In this document: positions 1 to 7,292 of the stretch, piece after piece
Numbering within the stretch: the stretch's first letter is position 1
Layout: every line of letters starts with the position of its first letter
Source of the DNA: an uncultured Eubacteriales bacterium
GTDB lineage: Bacteria; Bacillota; Clostridia; Oscillospirales; CAG-272
Length of the DNA: 17,104 nucleotides
Reading direction: 5' to 3'
NCBI GenBank assembly: GCA_934477985.1
Contig: CAKSOR010000008.1
Span: forward strand, 1-17,104
Notes under the pieces: model-generated
Told to the model about the DNA's origin: nothing
What the model saw: only the letters and a program-made list of their open reading frames with translations
Databases searched by the model: none
Program-made: the position numbers and the translations under genes

Positions 1-718
1 GCCAGTAGTGAGCGGTCGTGATGTGGCCGAGCGGATAGAGGAAGTTGTGCGTGATCATCTTCGGCATTCCGGTCGTGCCCGAGCTGAACTACATAAGCAT
101 GATGTCGAAGTTTGTCGTAGCCTCGTCGCCGGTCGGGCGCTCGAAATCAGGGCTCGCCTCGCGGGTGAGTCTGCGCATATCGAGTATCGAGTCGTCGAAG
201 CGCTCCGAGATGTCGTCGCCGACGAGTCCGACGTATCTGAGCGTCTTGCATTTTGAGCGCGAGTTCTGGATGTGACCGATGATGTTCTCGTCCTCGGCGG
301 CGATGATCATCTTGACCTCAGCGGCGTCGCAGCGGTAGATTATGTCCTTCTCGGTGAGCTGGAAGGACGCCGGGATCGCGGTCGCACCGAGCTTGCAGAG
401 CGCTACGAGCGTGAACCAGACCTCCGGGCGCTGCTTTAAGATCAGCAGCACGCGGTCGCCCTTATGTATTCCGAGCGACTTCAATACGTTTGCGATGCGG
501 TCGGACTGCTCCTTGACGTCGCCGAAAGTGTAGTGCTTTTCCTCCCAGGCGTCGTTGAGCCAGATGAGCGCGGGCTTTGAGGGTTCGAGACGCGCGTACT
601 CGTCGACGATGTCGTAGCCGAAATTGAAGTTGTCGGGGATGTTTATGCGGTAGTTTGCCTTGAAGTCCTCATAGCTCCGAAAGTCGACGCGGGGGAGGTA
701 TTTTTTCAGAAAATTCAT
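1..718 (-). pseudogene. AMP-forming acyl-CoA synthetase, N-terminal part, interrupted by an in-frame amber codon; cut by left edge
   Basis: The frame opens at ATG 716-718 behind an AAGGA-type SD and encodes 209 residues typical of the N-terminal domain of acetyl-/acyl-CoA synthetases (adenylate-forming ligases that activate a carboxylate with ATP and join it to CoA in the cytosol). A TAG at 89-91 then interrupts it. The same frame continues without another stop to the left edge, reading FSSGTTGMPKM, which is the phosphate-binding loop of the family, and then NFLYPLGHITTAHYW. Family members usually carry an aromatic residue (often Tyr) where the TAG lies, so one base change from TAC or TAT explains it. 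Truncation there would remove the nucleotide-binding loop and all catalytic motifs. The gene sits 11 bases after the XRE-cupin regulator, a common pairing in Clostridia. Substrate is unknown; short-chain acids are a guess. A sequencing error is the main alternative to a real nonsense mutation. Confidence 0.82.
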
Positions 719-729
719 GGCTTTGTCCT

Positions 730-1296
730 TTATTTTTTGCGTTTCATGTTCTCATTTATGACAGTGAGGAACTTCGAGACCTTTCCGATGGCGCGCTGAC
801 CGTGCGGGATCGACGGGTTGAAATAGATCGAGTCCCCGGCGTTGAGGATGTACTCGCGGTTGCCGAGGTTGACGGCGACCGTGCCCTCCAAAACGAGGTT
901 GAACTCCTGTCCCTCGTGCGTGACGAGATCGGGGATGGCGTCGGTCGGATCGAGCGTGACGATCATGGGCTCCATCTCGCGGTCTATGTAATTATATGCG
1001 AGCGACGAGAATTTGTAGCCCTTGTAGCGCTCTACATCGAGTCCCTTTCCGCCGCGGACAATCGTGTAGTCGACCATTCGCGGCTCGTCTCCGAGAAGGA
1101 GTACGGTCGGGTCGACGTGGAGTTCGTTTGCGATGAGGTAGAGCTTTCCGACCGGGATATCGGTCGCGCCGTTCTCGTATGCGTCGAATTCCTCACGGCT
1201 GACTCCGATCTTCGACGCGACTTCATCGGCGTCGATCTCGAGTATCGAGCGGAGTTCGCGCACTCTGGCGGCTATCTGTTCGACTTGTGGTAACAT
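730..1296 (-). CDS. XRE-family transcriptional regulator with C-terminal cupin domain
   Basis: This 188-residue protein has an N-terminal helix-turn-helix of the XRE type (about residues 8-62, including the DEVASKIGVSREEFDAYENG stretch). A C-terminal cupin barrel follows (about 100-185, with THEGQEFNLVLEGTVAV and AGDSIYFNPSIPHG as the two cupin motifs). Such proteins are cytosolic DNA-binding regulators whose cupin is thought to sense a small ligand. The start at 1296 follows GAGAGG in good SD position. It is the first gene of a two-gene transcript with the acyl-CoA synthetase, so it most likely controls that enzyme and itself. The ligand cannot be told from sequence. The domain assignment is secure; the regulatory target is inferred from adjacency. 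Confidence 0.93.
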   Translation of the reverse strand: MLPQVEQIAARVRELRSILEIDADEVASKIGVSREEFDAYENGATDIPVGKLYLIANELHVDPTVLLLGDEPRMVDYTIVRGGKGLDVERYKGYKFSSLAYNYIDREMEPMIVTLDPTDAIPDLVTHEGQEFNLVLEGTVAVNLGNREYILNAGDSIYFNPSIPHGQRAIGKVSKFLTVINENMKRKK

Positions 1297-1380
1297 AAAT
1301 TATTTCCTCTCTCCGAAAAAATTGCGGTATTTTGGCGGCATTTCCGTGGTTAATCGCGGAAGCACCGTTTATTTCTTTTT

Positions 1381-1409
1381 ATTATACCATGTTTCCCGCG
1401 ATTTTTCAA
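1381..1409 (-). promoter_or_regulatory. Sigma-A promoter of the XRE-cupin / acyl-CoA synthetase pair
   Basis: On the minus strand TTGAAA (1404-1409) is followed after exactly 17 bases by a perfect TATAAT (1381-1386). Transcription would start near 1374, leaving a leader of about 78 bases before the regulator gene. No obvious dyad overlaps the elements. Confidence 0.8.
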
Positions 1410-1455
1410 GTGCAAATTTGAACAATATTATTAAGACGTTATGACGGTAAAGCGT

Positions 1456-1486
1456 GAAAAACGTCCGTGCGATGAACACACGGACG
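1456..1486 (-). terminator. Rho-independent terminator after the broken TIM-barrel gene
   Basis: On the minus strand a perfect 8-bp stem CGTCCGTG / CACGGACG (arms 1479-1486 and 1462-1469, 9-base loop) is followed directly by five T residues (1457-1461). It lies 7 bases beyond the TAG stop at 1494-1496 and closes the minus-strand cluster. Confidence 0.85.
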
Positions 1487-1493
1487 AATTCGA

Positions 1494-1978
1494 CTAAAAT
1501 GCGATCTCAAACGCCGCGAAATCGAAGGCGTGCAGCTTTGAGAGCCGCAGCTTACCGCCGTCCATAGCGCCCGAACAGTTCACGAACCGGGTCGGTGTGC
1601 CGCGCGGGACAGTCACCTCGGGAGAGGGGATCAGGTCGGCTGAGAGATTGAGCAGGAGAACCGCGAGTCTGTCCGCTGATTCTGCCGCCAGAATATACAG
1701 GTCGGGCTCTCCGGTGAGGCTGACCGGCGGCGCGGCGAAATCGGTCACGAGACTCTGGATATGGTAGTTTCTCCAGAAGCGCTCGTCGTCGCGGTCGGCA
1801 TGGAAGTTGAGGACAAGGAAACGTCTTCCGCCGCCTGAATATTCCCAGACCGACGGGATATTGCCGTTGCAGAACGCGAGCGGCTTTGCGCCGTCCTTCA
1901 GCCTGACATCGTGCGCGGTCAAAGGAAAATTCACCGCCGTGTAGTCATCCGCTCCCGGGAAATACTGTCCGGATGGGC
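1494..1978 (-). pseudogene. C-terminal part of the TIM-barrel-like protein, separated by a frameshift
   Basis: This frame has no convincing start of its own. The first start codon is a GTG at 1934 with no SD in front of it, and clearly coding sequence (SPSGQYFPGADDYTAVNFP) runs further upstream to 1979, where the other reading frame stops. The frame therefore looks like the last roughly 160 residues of the protein encoded at 1979-3322. It reads like a beta-sandwich tail (FLVLNFHADRDD, LAVLLLNLSADLIPSPEVTV), as often follows the barrel in carbohydrate-active enzymes. It ends with TAG just before a terminator. One missing base between 1979 and 2021 would explain the break. No slippery heptamer is visible there, so programmed frameshifting is unlikely. 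Confidence 0.72.
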
Positions 1979-3322
1979 TTATAATGCCGCAAGAATTCCG
2001 GTGTCGATTCCGCGCTCCTCAAGTATCTTCGCGGCGTGCAGGTCGATTATCAGCGGAAGATTGGTATCAGCGTCGGAATATTTCGCGTCCTCGCCGAAGA
2101 GTATCCCTGCGCACCCGCCGTCGAAGGTTATCGGCAGCGAGCATCCGGTCGCGAAGCGGTATGAGCGCGAGAAGAGCATATCCTGCGTGAACGCCGTTCC
2201 GTTTTCCGGAAGCTCATAGCCGGCGAATTTCCGCTCGGTCGAGAGAACGCGCACTCCGACCTGAGTTTTTCCGGAGAAGATTGCGGCGACAATTTCGCGG
2301 TCGGCTTTGTCCGCGTTGTGGCGCGACAGATAGCCGGGCTCGTAGTCGGACGCCGCCGAAAAGTAGTCGAGCATGTACTTGTGCAGTCCGTCCGCGGCGC
2401 CGTCGGCGATAAGCGCGAGGTCAAGGAGCTCGAGATACGACGCGGGGATGACATACCGAGGGCGCGGGTAGACGTCGCCCTCGCCGACGACCTCGATAGA
2501 ATCGTCGAGAGCCTTCGCGACGCGTATCTCACGGCGGTTGAGGTCGATGACGTCGCCGAGCCGATTTCCCCAGTTGCGGTTTACCGCCCAGTACGGAGCG
2601 CCGATCGTCCGCAGGAACGGACGGGTGGTCCCTGCGAGCAGGAGCGATACCTCGGGCGCGGTGATGCCCTCCTGATCCCAAGAGGTTATGCAGGCGCACT
2701 GACCGAGGCGTATCGACGGATTGACGCGGTCGACCGCCGCGCGCAGCGTTAGCGAGTACTCGCGGATCGAGCCGCAGAGCGATTTCATGTAAGCGTCGCG
2801 GTATCTGCTTTCGCCGCCGCTGAAGATTTTTGTCGAGAGCTCCCCGCGGGAGAGCGAGGTTTCGAGCCGATTGTTGATGTCGGAAAGATGGTGCTCGCAG
2901 AGACAGCCGAGCCCGCACTCGTGATGCCCGAACCGCAGGTCGTCGTCGAGCAGGATTATGTCGGGCGAGAGTCTCGCGATGTCCTCAATGTAACCCGCGG
3001 CGAACTCCCTGAACTCCGGGTCGGCGGGGCAGCGCTCCTCGGCTGACTGTCCGCCCGTGACTCCGGCGATGCGCGTGAAGTCACCGCCGCTGCACATGAA
3101 CGCCCAGAGCCAGACTCCGGTCTCAAAGCCCTCGTTCTTCAGAAAGTCGAGGTTGTCGGCGAGGGTATCGAGCATCCGGCGGCGCGCCGCCTGGTCGGTC
3201 GTCATCGCGCCGATCGCCAGGAAAACACGGTCGATTCCGGCTTCGCGTATGGCTTTCACGACGCGCTCCCGCCCGGAGCGTTTGAAATGCTCGTTGTCAA
3301 TCGGTATCGAGTATCTGTACAT
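1979..3322 (-). CDS. Putative TIM-barrel protein, possibly glycoside hydrolase; apparently frameshifted near its end
   Basis: The 447-residue frame starts at ATG 3320-3322 behind GGGAG with 7-base spacing. Its N-terminus (YRYSIPIDNEHF, then VVKAIREAGIDRVFLAIG) looks like the first strand-helix unit of a (beta/alpha)8 barrel. A DIILLDDDLR strand end (residues 121-130) with three successive Asp and GEGDVYPRPRY (280-290) are plausible active-site positions. A compact His/Cys cluster at 133-145 (HHECGLGCLCEHH) could bind metal or stabilise a loop. No signal peptide is visible, so it should be cytosolic. I cannot assign a known glycosidase family; the role is inferred from fold-like features and from neighbours (solute-binding protein, SGNH hydrolase). 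The frame ends at TAA 1979-1981 while the natural C-terminus continues in another frame, so the intact protein would have about 608 residues. Confidence 0.7.
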   Translation of the reverse strand: MYRYSIPIDNEHFKRSGRERVVKAIREAGIDRVFLAIGAMTTDQAARRRMLDTLADNLDFLKNEGFETGVWLWAFMCSGGDFTRIAGVTGGQSAEERCPADPEFREFAAGYIEDIARLSPDIILLDDDLRFGHHECGLGCLCEHHLSDINNRLETSLSRGELSTKIFSGGESRYRDAYMKSLCGSIREYSLTLRAAVDRVNPSIRLGQCACITSWDQEGITAPEVSLLLAGTTRPFLRTIGAPYWAVNRNWGNRLGDVIDLNRREIRVAKALDDSIEVVGEGDVYPRPRYVIPASYLELLDLALIADGAADGLHKYMLDYFSAASDYEPGYLSRHNADKADREIVAAIFSGKTQVGVRVLSTERKFAGYELPENGTAFTQDMLFSRSYRFATGCSLPITFDGGCAGILFGEDAKYSDADTNLPLIIDLHAAKILEERGIDTGILAAL

Positions 3323-3341
3323 CTGATCACTCCCATTTTTC

Positions 3342-3370
3342 GAAAAAGGCTGTCGCGTTTGCGGCAGCCT
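3342..3370 (-). terminator. Terminator-like hairpin between the MBL-fold gene and the TIM-barrel gene
   Basis: On the minus strand AGGCTGCCGC (3361-3370) can pair with GCGACAGCCT (3347-3356) across a 4-base AAAC loop with one A-C mismatch. A T run (3343-3347) follows. It lies 63 bases after the MBL-fold stop and only about 20 bases before the TIM-barrel ATG, so it acts either as a full terminator or as a leaky one inside a longer transcript. Confidence 0.7.
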
Positions 3371-3433
3371 GTATATAATTGTGCGAATGAATTTCTGCGA
3401 ACGACGCGGTGGGAAAGCAGATTTCCGCCGCTG

Positions 3434-4090
3434 TCAGATAAGCTGTTTTGTCCCGAAGCAGCTGTCGGTTATCGCGGGGTCGTGGAAGATCACCGGGACA
3501 TATTCTCCGCGCTTTACTTCCTCAACGAACCTGCTGTTCTTCTCACGGTCATACAGCGAGCCGGAGAGCCGCCCGGTCTCAAGGGTCAGCGGAAGGTAGA
3601 TCTCGTCGCCTGTGAGCAGGTATTTCGTGCCGCCGGAGCTTACATAAACGACCGATGAGCCGATCGTGTGACCGCCGATACGCTTCACGAGCAGCTCGCC
3701 GTCCGGAAGGTCAAACCCGGACTCGTCGTCGAAGGTGACGACATTCATCCCGTCAAGCTCGCGGGCGTCCGACTCGGCTTTCTGGATGATAATCCGCGCG
3801 CCAGGGAAATGCCTGACGCCGCCGATGTGGTCGAAATGCGCGTGCGTGATCACAACGTCGGTGATGTCATCTGGGCAGAATCCCGCCAGAGCGAGCGCGT
3901 CGACCGGCGTTCTGATGAATTCAGCGCCGGGTTTCGGGTCGAATCCGGTGTCAATGAGTATCCTCCGGTCGCCGGAGGTCACGAGAAAGAATGTGAGCGA
4001 GATCGGAAGCCGCACCCGACTGTCTCCGTTTTCGAGCAGCACATCCTCGCCGAACGAGGTTGTGCCGTACCTTATGACAGTTAGCGTCAT
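3434..4090 (-). CDS. Metallo-beta-lactamase-fold hydrolase, lactonase-like
   Basis: The 218-residue protein has the full metal-binding set of the superfamily: THAHFDH at 82-88 (His83, His85, Asp87, His88), GGHTIGS at 139-145 (His141), GDE at 161-163 (Asp162) and a final His203. The size and N-terminal layout (DTGFDPKPGAEF before the HxHxDH motif) resemble N-acyl homoserine lactonase-like and related small hydrolases. A dinuclear zinc centre hydrolysing a lactone or ester is the family expectation. No signal peptide is seen. Its ATG overlaps the stop of the SGNH hydrolase gene (ATGA, 4087-4090), which implies translational coupling and a linked job, perhaps a sugar lactone or acylated sugar. 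The actual substrate cannot be told. Confidence 0.88.
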   Translation of the reverse strand: MTLTVIRYGTTSFGEDVLLENGDSRVRLPISLTFFLVTSGDRRILIDTGFDPKPGAEFIRTPVDALALAGFCPDDITDVVITHAHFDHIGGVRHFPGARIIIQKAESDARELDGMNVVTFDDESGFDLPDGELLVKRIGGHTIGSSVVYVSSGGTKYLLTGDEIYLPLTLETGRLSGSLYDREKNSRFVEEVKRGEYVPVIFHDPAITDSCFGTKQLI

Positions 4091-5115
4091 CTGAGTGCTT
4101 CCTCGAGAATATCTCCGAGCTTGTCGGCGATCTCGCGAACGCCTTCGACGTTCGGATGGACGAAGTCGCCCGAGAGTCCGCGCGGACCTGACAGCAGCTT
4201 CCGTCCGTCGATGTGAAGGAGCTCAGGATGATCGGCGCTTCTGACCGCGCACGCCTTTCTGACGATCTCGCGGAAATCCGCGGTCTTCTGACTGCCGTTC
4301 AAATCCCCCGAATGGTAGTAAATGTCGATGACAAACAGCTTCTTACCGGGATTTTTCGTGAGCATCGCGTCAAGGAGGTAGTCTACGCGACTTGCGAACT
4401 CATCGTTCGCGAGCCCGAGAGCGTTTATTCCGAGCTCAAGGATGGCGAAATCCCAGGAGCGCGGGTTTATCGTGTTCGACTGCTCGGAGATGTAGTCGCA
4501 TACCTCGGGCTCGAGTAAACACGCGCCCGCGAAGCCGTAGCTGTAGAAATCGCAGTTCAGACGGGTTCCGATCTGCGCGAGATAAGTGAGGTTCGACGAG
4601 CAGGCGAGGCTTCCGTGGGTTATCGATGAGCCATACATCATGAAGCGCTTTTTCGGCACTTCGGAAGGCATCGGCGGGCGGACGTCGCCCTTCGCGTCGA
4701 GGAGAATCAGCTGCGCCGAGTCAAGCGTCAGGCGGATGACCTTCGGGTCGAAGTTATATCCGGCGGCGTCGGTGACTCTGCGGAGCATTTCGGGGTTGTT
4801 GTGGTTCTTTATCTTTATCGTGACCGGCTCGTATCCGATCGTGTACGAGAGGGTCTCCCAGCCCGACTGCACGCCGCCGAAATAGAGCAGTGCGCGGCTG
4901 TTCATCCCGGGCGTGTCCATTCTGAGCGTTATCTCAGCTTCGCCCGAGTTCAGTACGAAACGGAATTCAGCGCCGGCGGTGTTGCACGCCATACGCTGTC
5001 CCTGCTGACCCATAGCCGCGCGGACAGTCGCCGGAAGGCGCGACATGTTGAAGCCGCCGTCCTTATACGGTATGAGTTCGGCTATATTGTAGAGTTCGAA
5101 ATTGTTGTATAGCAT
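4087..5115 (-). CDS. SGNH/GDSL-type hydrolase with N-terminal beta-sandwich domain
   Basis: The 342-residue protein has an N-terminal region of about 150 residues rich in beta strands (FRFVLNSGEAEITLRM and following), then an SGNH catalytic domain. The blocks visible are GSSIT at 162-166 (nucleophile Ser164), the Gly block FAGAC near 195-199, GIN at 229-231 and DFVH at 317-320 (Asp317, His320). This two-domain plan resembles carbohydrate esterases of the CE2-like type that remove acetyl groups from sugars. No signal peptide is present, so a cytosolic enzyme is expected. It begins immediately after the stop of the solute-binding protein gene, with GGAG 9 bases ahead, and its own stop overlaps the next gene. 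The esterase class is well supported; the sugar substrate is inferred from context. Confidence 0.9.
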   Translation of the reverse strand: MLYNNFELYNIAELIPYKDGGFNMSRLPATVRAAMGQQGQRMACNTAGAEFRFVLNSGEAEITLRMDTPGMNSRALLYFGGVQSGWETLSYTIGYEPVTIKIKNHNNPEMLRRVTDAAGYNFDPKVIRLTLDSAQLILLDAKGDVRPPMPSEVPKKRFMMYGSSITHGSLACSSNLTYLAQIGTRLNCDFYSYGFAGACLLEPEVCDYISEQSNTINPRSWDFAILELGINALGLANDEFASRVDYLLDAMLTKNPGKKLFVIDIYYHSGDLNGSQKTADFREIVRKACAVRSADHPELLHIDGRKLLSGPRGLSGDFVHPNVEGVREIADKLGDILEEALR

Positions 5116-6585
5116 TTAATTAAGCTCCATGAATTGTTCGATTAATTTCTGGCTCGCTTCTTTGGCGCTCGATTCCATCGAGGCGTATTTCGAGGCGAAA
5201 CCGTCGGAATCCTGTCCGATAAGCTCGCGCGGAGCGTAGCAGAGTCCGCCGAAGCCGCTTCCGTAGATTACAGCGATATCAGCCGTCAGGTTCTCGCGGA
5301 TCATGTCGATCATCTTTACCGACACGTCGTCGCGCGCGTATTTGTTCTTTAGCACGGTTTCATAGTAGACCGGCAGAACGTCGTTATAGCCCCTGAACGC
5401 CATCTCCTCGAGCACCGCGCAGACCGAGTCGACCTTCTGGCAGTTGTAGGGAAGCGCCATGAAGCGCATGACCTCGTAGACGGTCGACTTGTAGTCCGAC
5501 TGTTCCTTGTTATATTTCGGTATCGGAACTATTCCATAGTCGTCCTTCATCTCGCGCAGCAGCTCGGCAGTCGTGAACTGACCGAACATGAAGAGACTCG
5601 AGCCGCCGACGAATTTCGCGCTGTTGAGCTGCGCCTCGGTCGTCTCGGTCTCGTGACCGTAGAAGATGCCGACTGAACCGCGGGCGAGCTTGTGGAGCTT
5701 CGAGATTATGTCATTGTTGCGCTCGCTGTTCATGACGATCTGCGGGATGCCGTCTTTGTCGCGCTCGGTGATGCGCGCGCCGGTGCAGTAGAGCAGGCTC
5801 ATGATGTCGTCGTTCCAGCAGAGAACCGTGCCGAGCTTGTCGTCCCGGTCGACGTTTCCGTTGTTGTTCGTGTCCTCGTAGACATCGGCGCAGACCTTCA
5901 TCAGCATATCATAGTCCCACTCGCCGTTCTCGACGCTTGTGTAAAGGCTGTCGGGGTCGCCGTAGAAGCTGCCCCAGATGCTCTTGTTGTAGTAGCAGCA
6001 GGTCAGATAGCGCGTGCGGTCGATTGCGTAGTCGCCGACGAGCGTGTAGATTCTGTCCTTGCCGACCGACATCTCGCGCATATACCCGAGATCCCACCAA
6101 GGCTTGTCAAAGCTGAGATACGGCGCGTCGGCGACGTTCAGATAGAGTCCCTGTGCGACGAGCTTTCCACCCGACCACTGTGTCGCGAAGAAAGCGTCGT
6201 AGGATGTGTCGTCGGCGAGCAGCAGCTTTGAGATCTCGTTGTGGCATTGGCGCTGGTTGACGCCCGAGTCGATGAGATTCAGCTTGCAGTCGAGCTTTTC
6301 CTGCACGGCGAGATTCAGGCTGAACACCGCGTCGTCAAGGACATCGCCGGTCTGTTCACCCGCGATGTCTGTGTAATTCGTGCCGTCTTTCGTGTACCAG
6401 ATGTTGATCTCCTCGCCGTTCAGCTTCAGGTCGGACGGGACGCCGGAGGTCGCCGCGGGCGCTTCGGTCGTGGATTCGTCCGAGCCGGATTTTGTGATTT
6501 CGCTGTCAGGCGCAGCGGTGTCTCCGCAGGCAGCCATTCCGGCGATGAGGGAAAGCGCGATGATGAGTGTGATAAAGCGTTTCAT
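5116..6585 (-). CDS. Extracellular solute-binding lipoprotein (ABC transporter type)
   Basis: I place the start at ATG 6583-6585 because GGAGG lies just 5 bases upstream; the in-frame ATG four codons earlier overlaps that SD and is unlikely. The 489-residue product begins MKRFITLIIALSLIAGMAAC, a lipoprotein signal peptide with Cys20 as the lipidation site. A Ser/Thr/Glu/Ala-rich linker of about 30 residues follows, then a globular domain that starts INIWYTKDG and carries a DTNNNGNVDRDDK loop resembling a calcium-binding EF-hand-like segment. Family 1-type binding proteins deliver oligosaccharides to an ABC permease at the membrane. No permease or ATPase gene is adjacent; instead two cytosolic hydrolases follow in the same transcript. 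The ligand is probably a carbohydrate (inference). Confidence 0.88.
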   Translation of the reverse strand: MKRFITLIIALSLIAGMAACGDTAAPDSEITKSGSDESTTEAPAATSGVPSDLKLNGEEINIWYTKDGTNYTDIAGEQTGDVLDDAVFSLNLAVQEKLDCKLNLIDSGVNQRQCHNEISKLLLADDTSYDAFFATQWSGGKLVAQGLYLNVADAPYLSFDKPWWDLGYMREMSVGKDRIYTLVGDYAIDRTRYLTCCYYNKSIWGSFYGDPDSLYTSVENGEWDYDMLMKVCADVYEDTNNNGNVDRDDKLGTVLCWNDDIMSLLYCTGARITERDKDGIPQIVMNSERNNDIISKLHKLARGSVGIFYGHETETTEAQLNSAKFVGGSSLFMFGQFTTAELLREMKDDYGIVPIPKYNKEQSDYKSTVYEVMRFMALPYNCQKVDSVCAVLEEMAFRGYNDVLPVYYETVLKNKYARDDVSVKMIDMIRENLTADIAVIYGSGFGGLCYAPRELIGQDSDGFASKYASMESSAKEASQKLIEQFMELN

Positions 6586-6618
6586 GATTTCCTCCATACA
6601 GAATATAGTGCACTTCAG

Positions 6619-6647
6619 ATTATATCATGAAATCGTCCAAAAGTCAA
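6619..6647 (-). promoter_or_regulatory. Sigma-A promoter of the solute-binding protein / SGNH / MBL-fold operon
   Basis: On the minus strand TTGACT (6642-6647) and a perfect TATAAT (6619-6624) are separated by 17 bases. The start of transcription would fall near 6612, giving a leader of about 27 bases before the GGAGG-bearing start at 6585. It separates this operon from the radical SAM gene upstream. Confidence 0.85.
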
Positions 6648-6686
6648 GGGGGTGTGCAAATATTTATAGACGATCTGTGAATTTTT

Positions 6687-7292
6687 TCAGAGCATCTCGC
6701 GGACTCTGAGTGTCACTCCGGCGTCGTCGGCGATCTTCTGGCAGATGTCGATGTCGCTGTCGGGAATCGACCCGCGTACGACCGAGAAAACCACCTTCGG
6801 AACATACTTCTTCGCGCGGCGGGCGTAGTCGATCAGCGCGTCGAACGCCTTTTCGCCGAACTCCGAGTGACATACCTTCTGGTAGCTCGCGGCGTTCGCG
6901 CAGTTCAGGCTTATCGACAATGTGTCAACGAGACCCTCGAGTTCGGGAGTCGTGTCGCGACCGTTTATTAAGTCAGCCTGACCGTTGGTGTTTATGCGTA
7001 TCTTGAGGTTCGGGTGCTTCTTTTTGAGCTCGCGCATGACCCAGACGATGTCGTCCTGGCGTTCGGTCGGCTCGCCGTAGCCGCAGAAGACCAGCTCGGG
7101 GAACTTTTCGGGCTCGCGGCGCTCGATGTCGGCTAAAATCTCCTCCTTATTCGGCTCGTGGTCGAGCCAGAGGTCGCCGTAAAGCGCCTCGCCATGCGAG
7201 CGGACGCAGAAATCGCAGCTGTTCGAGCAGCGGTTGGTCGTGTTCACATAGAGCGAATCGCCGACCGTATAGGTTATCGTGATATCTTTCAT
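6687..7292 (-). CDS. Radical SAM protein of the TatD-associated type
   Basis: The 201-residue protein opens with the strand TITYTVGDSLYVNTTNRC and carries the iron-sulfur triad CSNSCDFC (Cys22, Cys26, Cys29, spacing CX3CX2C). The SAM-binding motif FCGYGEPTER lies around residues 69-78 and further barrel strands include IRINTNGQ and LSISLNC. The sequence start and short length match the small radical SAM family usually found fused to or next to TatD nucleases (recognised by memory of the family, not by search). No TatD gene is present here. It overlaps the stop of the upstream DUF3863-like gene by 4 bases (ATGA, 7289-7292) and has no SD of its own, so translation is probably coupled. The reaction catalysed is unknown. 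Confidence 0.88.
   Translation of the reverse strand: MKDITITYTVGDSLYVNTTNRCSNSCDFCVRSHGEALYGDLWLDHEPNKEEILADIERREPEKFPELVFCGYGEPTERQDDIVWVMRELKKKHPNLKIRINTNGQADLINGRDTTPELEGLVDTLSISLNCANAASYQKVCHSEFGEKAFDALIDYARRAKKYVPKVVFSVVRGSIPDSDIDICQKIADDAGVTLRVREML

Noticed and set aside
89..91. TAG read as an amino acid (pyrrolysine or code change)
   Set aside because: TAG ends another frame at 1494-1496 just before a terminator, the protein family is not known to use pyrrolysine, and no supporting genes are in the window.
1979..2021. Programmed ribosomal frameshifting joining the two TIM-barrel pieces
   Set aside because: No slippery heptamer or downstream structure is visible in the interval; mutation or sequencing error is simpler.
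6583..6597. Upstream ATG at 6597 as start of the solute-binding protein
   Set aside because: That ATG overlaps the GGAGG that is ideally placed for the ATG at 6585, and the signal peptide begins properly at 6585.
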